NCBI GenBank assembly: GCA_907164885.2
Contig: OU015491.1
Location: 117,573,431-117,637,430 of the forward strand
DNA length: 64,000 nt
Direction: 5' to 3'
Source: Dolomedes plantarius
Lineage: Eukaryota > Arthropoda > Arachnida > Araneae > Dolomedidae
Positions 56,425 to 64,000 of this stretch are shown here, piece by piece (position 1 is the stretch's first letter; each line of letters begins with the position of its first letter). The translations under genes were made by a program, and so were the position numbers. A model generated the notes under the pieces. The model worked only from the letters and a program-made list of their open reading frames with translations. It was not told the DNA's origin and searched no databases.

Positions 56425-58722
56425 TTAACTCATTGCTGCTAGCAGCATGTAACCCTAAAGTTAAATACAAAATGTAACCCCATGAAGCACATGTTCCCAA
56501 AAATATAGAACAATGTTTCCCAACCTTTTCGAATTGCTACCCCCATCAATGATTTCCATGCATCCTGCACCCCCCTCCCTACATACACACACACTCCTTC
56601 TCACCCTGAATATTTTCATTATAAAAGGCCTTTTAAGAATAGAGAAAACACTAAAATACATTTTCATAATTTTAATTTCAACTAAATATTTAATTTAACA
56701 AAAATAAAATTTTAAGAAATTGAGAACATTAAGAAACATTCATTGTTTAGCCAAGGGTATGTAAAAGAAGTAAGAACAGAACAGAACCTCAAGAAAAATA
56801 ATGCACCTGCTATATGGATTTAGAATTATATAAAAATTGAAAAACTCTTGCGATTTTTGAGTGATCCGTTTGCAAATGTACCTCCTAAACCTTTGCCCAA
56901 TTTAAAAAGGGATTCCCAATTATTACATCCAGCATTCGAAGGTGAAAAGTTGTCACCAGGTGAGTGTTTTGAGACCTTCCTTATACCGAAAATAATGACT
57001 TATTTGTGTAACTGCATAAATAAATGAGTACTTCTATATTTTGAAGATCCGTAAAAAAAGGGACAGATCTGTGGTCTAAAATGGAAAGATGTGGAATATG
57101 AAGAATTATACATTTTTATTTCACTTTCAATTTTAATGGGCATAAACCATTTGCCTGAAATTAGAAAATATTGGTTGCAAGATATCTTATCGTCAGGACT
57201 GTCAGTTTTCTGTAAGGAAGTTATGAGTAAAAACAGATATACTTCTATTCTCAAATTTTTGTGGTTTTCCCCTCCCGAATTATTTGTGAAGGGACATTCT
57301 GTAACTCGATTGGAGCCTTTTATGTCGATGTTGAGAGAAACCTGCATGAACATTTTGGATCCAGGAGAGCATTTTGCCATTGACGAAGCACCTGTTTTGT
57401 GGAAAGGTCGTATGTTATTTCGTGTCTACATAAAAACAAAGCATTCATGGTTTGGGATAAAACTGTACTGTTTGTCCCCAAGTGACCCTGCAAGAGTCTA
57501 CACCTGGAATTTTTATGTAGATATCGGAAAAGATAGGTACCACATTCCAGAATACCCAGAGTCCGAACAACTGTCAGTTTCAGAAAGAATTGTGGTACTT
57601 TTAGCTAAAAATGTGCTGAATCAGGGCAGACATATCATCCTTGATAATTAGTACATATGTGTAAGACTCTGTAAATTCTTATGGGAGCACGAAATGCTTG
57701 TCACTGGAACCATACGTCCAAATAGAGGTGTTCCAATACAGTTGGTACAAAATTCTTTAGAAAAACAGCAATCGGCATTTGTGAGGAAAAGGGAAATGCT
57801 TCTTGTAAAATATGAGGACAAAAAGTCTGTTTTTGTTCTTAGCACCAAATATGCTGCAGGGTTTGTGGAAAAAAGTAGATATCAACGTGGTGGAAGACAA
57901 ATTCATTTCCAAAAACCTCTTCCTATTCATTACTACAATCAGCTAATGGGAGCTGTGGATGCGACTGACCAGGAGTTAGAACCGTATGACTATTGCAGGA
58001 AGACCAAGGCATGGTTAAAAAAAATAGGATTACACTTCATTCAGAGAATGCTATTGAATGCACATGTTATGTAGGTAAATTTAAATGGCAAAATGCTATT
58101 TTTGAACTTTATGCTCCAGTCCATGACATTTTCGAGAAATATTCCATTCAATATGCAGCACTAAAACTGTGCTCAATTGAGAGCATGAGCACTGTTGAAG
58201 TTGGAAAAATACAACATTGCTTCATTCCAATTCCGCAAAAACAGAAAAAAAAAGCGTCCGTAGAAGCGATCTGTTGTTTGTTTCGCACAAGGTATCAGAA
58301 AAGATACAAGAAAATGTGCAGCAGATGCCTAGGAAATCCTGCATATCGAGCACTTTACAGAAAATCATTCAATTAATTATAATTTAACAATTACTGATAC
58401 TAAATGATGTAAAAGCATATTGAAAACTTCATTCATGTTCTCATTTTCATACATTTATTTTCTGTTATGTATTTGCTATATAATTTTGCTTCTATATTTT
58501 TTACTGAAACATAGATTTTTCAGATCTTTGTAAACAAGATAATTATAGTGTAATAATAGCATTGAAGTACAAATAATGTTATCATTTTCCTAATTTACAT
58601 AATACTCATGTATTTTGAATTCAAATACATCCAAAACTTCAGTTTCAAGAAAATCAAAGAAATCTGGTTTTCAGTGTATTTAATGCTAATCATACATGTC
58701 AACGTGGTGCCCAAGGGGTTAA
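56425..58722 (+). mobile_element. piggyBac element, decayed, 2.3 kb
   Basis: TTAA at 56425-56428 and 58719-58722. Termini CTCATTGCTGC and, reverse-complemented, CCCCTTGGGC share 7 of 10 positions, so the TIR call is moderate. The size fits an autonomous piggyBac. Contains the transposase remnant 56830-58376 and, near 56513, a hAT-like terminus (caatgtttcccaacc). Confidence 0.6.
56830..58376 (+). pseudogene. piggyBac (PGBD-type) transposase, with stop and frameshifts
   Basis: A DDE_Tnp_1_7-type protein in pieces. The first piece, about 56830-57020, includes DPFANVPPKPLPN and GECFETFLIPKIMTYLCN. After a frame change, 57091-57651 has LSILMGINHLPEIRKYWLQD, HFAIDEAPVLWKGR (first catalytic D) and ILDN (second catalytic D) directly before a TAG. 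Then the same frame runs to 58074 with VRLCKFLWEHEMLVTGTIRP and QLMGAVDATDQEL (third catalytic D). A last shift near 58070 leads to WQNAIFELYAPVHDIFEKYS and a Lys-rich, Cys-containing C-terminus (RYKKMCSRCLGNPAYRALYR) ending at 58376. Non-functional. Confidence 0.85.
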
Positions 58723-61700
58723 GCTATATTTTGCAAATATTGGAATTTTATTTCTACCATTAGTTTTCCAAAGATCGTTTAGAGCATTGTAGTATATTGT
58801 TTAATTTATCCTGACACTTTGTTCTTTTTGTTAAAATGTTTATTATCTTGGCACCTACTCTTATCTTTACAAGATTTTTATCAATGCTATAATCTTTCTT
58901 TTTGTATTTGGAACAAAATATGAGTACATTATGAATTTGTAAAATTCTCATCAGTTTAAAATTTAATATTCTTTCTTTCATTAAACCATATTAAGGATTG
59001 TTTCAGAGGTCATAAGTAGTCAAATTTTTGATTCAACATTTTAGTGTACCTAAAATTGGTATGAAGACTAAACTTTCTAATTTGTTTTTTAAATTAATCA
59101 CCCATACACTCTCTCCATCTTGTGAATGAATGACTTGAAACTCAAATTGTTTAAAAAAAAAACTGCTACAATATGTGGATCACAAAATGCACAAGTGCAT
59201 TTGTGAATGTACTAGACATGATGAATTGGCATAGTTTTAGCCAGTTTCTTGAGTTTTGATGCAATTTTTTAAAACTTTTATATTAAAGAAATGTTTCTTT
59301 AACTGTTAACTATTTTTAAATGAGAAATATGTTCTCTCAGTGGCAGGTTAAGCATCATAAGGTATTTAAGTGCAACCTAGTATTGAGGCTGCTTCTTCTA
59401 TCTGTTAGAACAGGAATTTAAAGAACTCTGTCCTTTGTCCTGTAGGAACAAAGCAAGTGAACTGTACTTTGTTCCTAAAATAAATTTTAAAAATTTGTTA
59501 GAATATTTTTTGTAGCATTTGACCTTTTTATCATTTATCCCATAATTAAGTGTTGTCAGTATTTAAGCAACTAATAAATAAATTTTTAAAGATAATCATG
59601 CGATAAAACCTAACAGTATTTTTGACCTGATTGAAGCAATATGAAAGATTTTAAGGGTTATGAAAAGAAACATATCAGACTGTGATTATAAATGTTCTTC
59701 ATAAAAATTATTTCATTAACCACAGAGTCACTGACAGGAAGTATATATAAATAACTGTTTTTATGTTTAGAACAGTTGTTAGCAGTTATTTCTTTTGCAA
59801 GAAACAATGAAGGCTTGATTTCCTGCATTTTTTAAGAGGTCCCAAATACATGCTTAGTGTACCTATAAACTATATGGTAATTCAATTGTAGGTCTTTGCT
59901 TAATGCTTTTTAGTCTTCAGCAATCTAAGAATAAATGTTGTGAATGTAATACCACTGTACACATTATTCAACATCAGTACTATTTTCTGTTTTTAAGCAT
60001 ATTCTTTCTTTTATGTTTATCTAAAAGAATGTATCTTTGCAGATATTACTTCTACTGATAAATTTTGCTACAATATAATATTCTATTCCAATTTGTCTTA
60101 GCAAGTTCTTTTCTAAACATATGCTCTAAAAAAGTTGAGTCTAATTCGTGAACACACAAACAAACCTAGTGACTCTAGCATCTGAACACTTATATATATT
60201 TAAATAATGTGTATATACTCATTTAAACAAGTATAATCATGTACATTTCCATAATGATGTGACTGATTGTGTTTATTGTAAATTTTGATGTTTAAGCCTC
60301 TAGAATCATTTACTTTCCAGTATTATTTAAAATTAACTGATTAATTTCTATGTATTAGAAATTAGTTTCTTGTTTTCAAATAATTTCATTCATTTATAAA
60401 CTTACAGCAATTTATTTGAAATATCACTTTCTTAGATTATTAATATTCAGCAGTGGAAAGAGAATGATGGCTGTTAATATTAATCAAACAGAAGTGTCCT
60501 TATGCAAAATTAGTCTTACTCAGTCACATATAATTCTCTTGTTCAAAACATTAAATTTTTTCTATTTTATCCTTAAAATATCTTGAAATACAACCAATCC
60601 TTCATTTGAAAGCAGTTTATATTTTTAGTTGTACAAAGTCCTTGCTAGAGTTTATATAACAGAGTCCATCAACTTTGTTTATTTTTGCTAGAAATACATT
60701 TTTTAATGTATAGCCCTAACAGTAAGTATTATTCACCATTGAAATTAACATGCATGCTCAGCAATTTGTCAATCTTCTGTTCCACAAAGAAAGTTTTCAA
60801 AATTAGATTTATTGTTCGGTCAACTAAAATTAAGATCTTTAAACAGTGAAATAAAGTAATATTAGACAAGTAGTATTTTATTACCGTCATCCCATTCCCT
60901 TCAACAGTAACAAAGTTGGAGAAATTTAGAAAATTCTTATAGTCTAGGGTTTTTTCTTATATTTTTATTAACAGAATAACTTATGTCCAATATCCTTTTA
61001 TGGATATAAGATAAAATCTTCAATCTATGATCTGGGAATAAATTTAAAACAGATATAAATTTGGTAAAGCTTAAATTACAAAAAAAAGTTGCAATTAATA
61101 GGAATAAAATAATTGTATTCATATACTGTATGGCAATTTCCACTGCATATACCTTATGTTCAACAACAGAATTCATGCTTTCTTACCTAAATTATGAAAA
61201 ACTAAAATTTTAGATGTTTTGTACCCTGCAAGTAATTTTAATGATTACTTTACTGATTCAAATTTATCTTCACACAACATTAATTTAAGGACAAAGTCAA
61301 ATGATTTGAAAAGAAATGTTTAGTGTCTGTTATCTCTTCATTTCCCTAATAAAACAGCACATTTATACATGTGTATATATATTTATCACACATATATGTA
61401 TATACATAAACGTATGTTTATCATAAAGATTATTATTCCATTTGTAGAATTTTAACAACAAAAGATATCTAGATGTATCTAATTATTATTATTTCCCTCT
61501 GTAATGGTTTACAATGTAATATAAAAAGTTTGTAATTATTCTTATTTAGTTTCATTTAGTTAATTATCTTAACTTAATCAATATTCACTTTAGGCATATT
61601 ATATTCACTATAGGTATATTTAATTAAAATAAAAATTTCTTTTAACAAACTTCTAAATTAGTTGTATTCCTGATTTAATGGAGAAAGATTGAAACTCTGA

Positions 61701-62339
61701 ATATTCTTGATGCTATTTAGGTGTTAACATCAACTGAACAATCAACATCACTTTCATTTACGAAATGATTATTCAAGAATAAATTAAGATTTAGAGCCAA
61801 TACATCTTTTCTTTTTAATTAAAATTTTTAGATTTTCAAGCAAATGTTCCCTTTTAAATATTAAGCCTTTACCCATGTATAGTAATAAAAAGCATCCATA
61901 CTTTTTTTGAAAAAAAAAAAAAGGTTCCATTTCCTTCGCATCTAACTACTTCTATAATTAAAATATAACTAATTTAAAATGTGTAGAGAAATAAAATATA
62001 GTGAAATAAATTAACATTTGCAGTAAGACTAATTTTTTCAGAATCATAACCTAAAAGGGAATTTTTATGGTCTTAAAAGATGTAGGTTAGTGTGTCATCC
62101 TCCAAAACAGATTCATGCCTATAGTAATTTTTCAGCCCTTTCAACATTTCATTTTAACCTGTTCATTGTTATTTAATTAATGAATACTTGTGTGTAGTAT
62201 TATACATCACCATCAGTCAAAAGTTTTTATAAGCTATTCTGAATTCTTTTTATTCACTTTTAATTAAAATTATTGTAAAATATACTTTTTAAAATTCATA
62301 TTGAGTTTTTTGCTTCTCACAAGAACTCCAATATGACAA
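58723..62339. other. no gene supported over 3.6 kb
   Basis: AT-rich intergenic sequence. Frames of 70-80 codons show no domain or coding bias. A small inverted pair aggaacaaag/ctttgttcct lies at 59446-59475. No TIR pair found. Confidence 0.5.
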
Positions 62340-62385
62340 GTCATATTGTAAGAGATTGACTCAGTTAAATCTCTTACAATATGAC
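62340..62385. repeat. perfect 18 bp hairpin
   Basis: GTCATATTGTAAGAGATT (62340-62357), a 10-base loop, then the exact reverse complement (62368-62385). Size and shape would also fit a MITE core. Confidence 0.9.
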
Positions 62386-62594
62386 TATTATAGTTCAAAC
62401 GTGTTTTTCAGTTTAAAGCAATTTTTCCATTTTTATGCATCTTTCAATAGTAAATTTCTAACTAAAAAAAGTTTTTATAAATGTTACACAAATCAGGAAA
62501 GACTGAAATAGATACATATATCTGCATAAAGAAATGAACCAAACTCAGGGCGTAAAACCAAGTGTATTTGTAACCACAATAAAATAACAAGGTA

Positions 62595-64000
62595 CAATTG
62601 GCTCTCTTTTTAACAACTTTCAAGGGACCGTAAAAAATCATCCTTAAACCGAATTTGTGAAAAAATAACATTTTTCTTTACTCTTTACAGGCTTAGGACT
62701 GTCAATATATTTCATAATATACTGGCGTGTTTAAAAAAGTTATTTTTATTATCATTATTATTTTATTTATAAAAAGTTATTTTAAATTACATTGAAAAAA
62801 GATTACAAACAATACAATAAATTAGGTTTTAAAAATTTCAAAAAGTGTTGATTGCTTCATTTTTTGCCTTATTTTCACTATTCCCTTTTCCAGATTTTCT
62901 AGAATGTTAAATGTGTCATTTTCCATATTCAATGTAATATAGCGTCGGAGAACATCTAGAGCAGAAATTGCATTTGTATAAGACGGTGGCATTGTCTCGT
63001 TTTCCGTGTCTTGAACTTCACCTTCTTCGTCTGACACTGTGTTTTCGTTTACTATATCTTCATAAATTTGTTCTACATTTCTGTAATCTGTTGTTAAACC
63101 ACATACATCACAATTGTAGAAATCTTGAATTGAAACATCCTCATCTTCATCAAGACTTTTCCATTCTTCAGGGGTAATGTAATTGTCGTTGATTTCTACA
63201 TCCGTACTTTGCAGTTCCACTACAAGTTCTTTGTGAATTCCAGCAACACGAAAGCAGTTTTTTATTGTGGATGAAGAAACTTCTTTCCATTCTGATGTTA
63301 TCATGTGCATTGCCTCCAAGATTTTCTAATTTTCATAGTGTCAGCCGCATTGTTTATTAATGGATGCTCTTGATTCATGAAATTATTACAGGACTGCCTT
63401 ATCGAACTCTTCTGATCGGCCACATTGAATTTTCTGCCGTTTGGATTTGGATCCCAAATCAAATTTTTGTGCTGCTTCAAGAATTTTCTCTTTGCTTGCT
63501 AAAATGCCTTTTGAGAGTAGACTCGGGTAGCTGAAATTGTCTTGCGAATTGGACTTTTGTTATTCCAACAATTTCTTCCCAGTCTTCAATATTTTCATCT
63601 TTTCATGTAGCGTAAGATGCTTTCGCTTTGATGACATTTTGCTCTGCTCACCTTGTATTCATACTGGAATAAGCTCCTACACACAACCATGAATTATCTA
63701 AACATGAACACCTTCTTCCCAGAAGGAGTGAGAGAGGGCTGCTATCGGACAGTTAGTAAGTCAGATGACAACAGATGGTAGTGACAATAGAGTGATTCAG
63801 CTCCCGCACTAAGAGCTCGATGAAAGAATATTCGATCTTTCTAGATCCCCCCCCCCCTCGTTTTTCCCACTGCAACAAGTCTATGATTGCAACATTGCAA
63901 ACATCAAGAAAATTCCGGGTCTGTTATTGAAACCAAACTTGTTTTCCCCCACAGAAGGTTCCCCTCCTTCAGATAAAATGTTGAAGAAAAAGTTTATCAC
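62595..64000 (-). mobile_element. Tigger/pogo-like element, second copy, internally deleted, cut by window edge
   Basis: Left end CAATTGGCTCTCTTTTTAAC after TA, corresponding to the left TIR of the 594-2857 copy. Colinear with that copy up to about 63345, then a deletion of roughly 700 bases, then colinear again to 64000, where the first copy still has about 130 bases to its right end. Same orientation as the first copy, 62 kb away. Confidence 0.9.
62822..63637 (-). pseudogene. Tigger-type transposase, core deleted
   Basis: The N-terminal HTH region (ATG at about 63637) and the C-terminal 165 codons (VSSSTIKNCFRVAGIHKELV onward) remain. The segment with all three catalytic Asp residues is missing. 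It has the G lost from the first copy near 2224 but carries its own extra T (gccttttgagagtag) just upstream. Confidence 0.85.

Noticed and set aside
56513..56740. Separate hAT element at the left of the piggyBac
   Set aside because: Only one hAT-like end (caatgtttcccaacc) is visible and no second end or 8-bp duplication was found.

Overview
This is a 64 kb window of an AT-rich, repeat-dense animal nuclear genome. The spliceosomal gene structure, long (TA)n microsatellites and the mix of DNA transposons, Helitrons, a Penelope-like reverse transcriptase and tRNA-derived SINEs point to an arthropod, perhaps an arachnid. The phylum is inferred and not proven by any gene here.

Only two host protein genes are supported. 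CNOT9 (CCR4-NOT subunit 9) lies on the minus strand at 36019-50927. All nine coding exons could be placed with consensus splice sites and matching phases (297 residues). CTNNBL1 (spliceosome-associated armadillo-like protein) lies on the plus strand at 51633-53336 with its whole 567-codon reading frame in one exon. The two are head to head and share a 0.7 kb intergenic region that holds an NRF-1-like site.

The rest is mobile DNA. From 1 to 18000: Helitron pieces, a 2.26 kb Tigger/pogo element inserted in a TA microsatellite, an endonuclease-less Penelope-like reverse transcriptase, several short TA-flanked MITEs, SINEs, and a TTAA-flanked MITE carrying a hAT MITE. From 18015 to 26904 one small TTAA-flanked element has been inflated from about 0.4 kb to 8.9 kb by two large insertions. 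These are themselves hosts to a hAT-type element carrying a higher-order minisatellite, a DD41D Tc1/mariner element, a 330-bp-TIR MITE, and Academ-like fragments. From 29754 to 35152 lies the most informative element: a long-TIR transposon with a decayed gene that combines an XPG/PIN-like nuclease signature with a C-terminal CXC cysteine cluster. I read it as Academ-like. It was interrupted by an intact DD36E (Incomer-type) Tc1/mariner transposon with a complete 345-residue transposase. The CNOT9 introns carry further insertions (a long-TIR element, a piggyBac MITE, a Penelope GIY-YIG remnant, Helitrons with a 150 bp tandem array, a hAT MITE and a SINE). Downstream of CTNNBL1 there is a decayed 2.3 kb piggyBac element. 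A second, internally deleted copy of the same Tigger element runs off the right edge.

The best candidate for an undescribed system is the family of long-TIR elements at 22759-26659, 24123-25910 and 29754-35152, with their subterminal repeats at fixed spacing and the nuclease/CXC gene.
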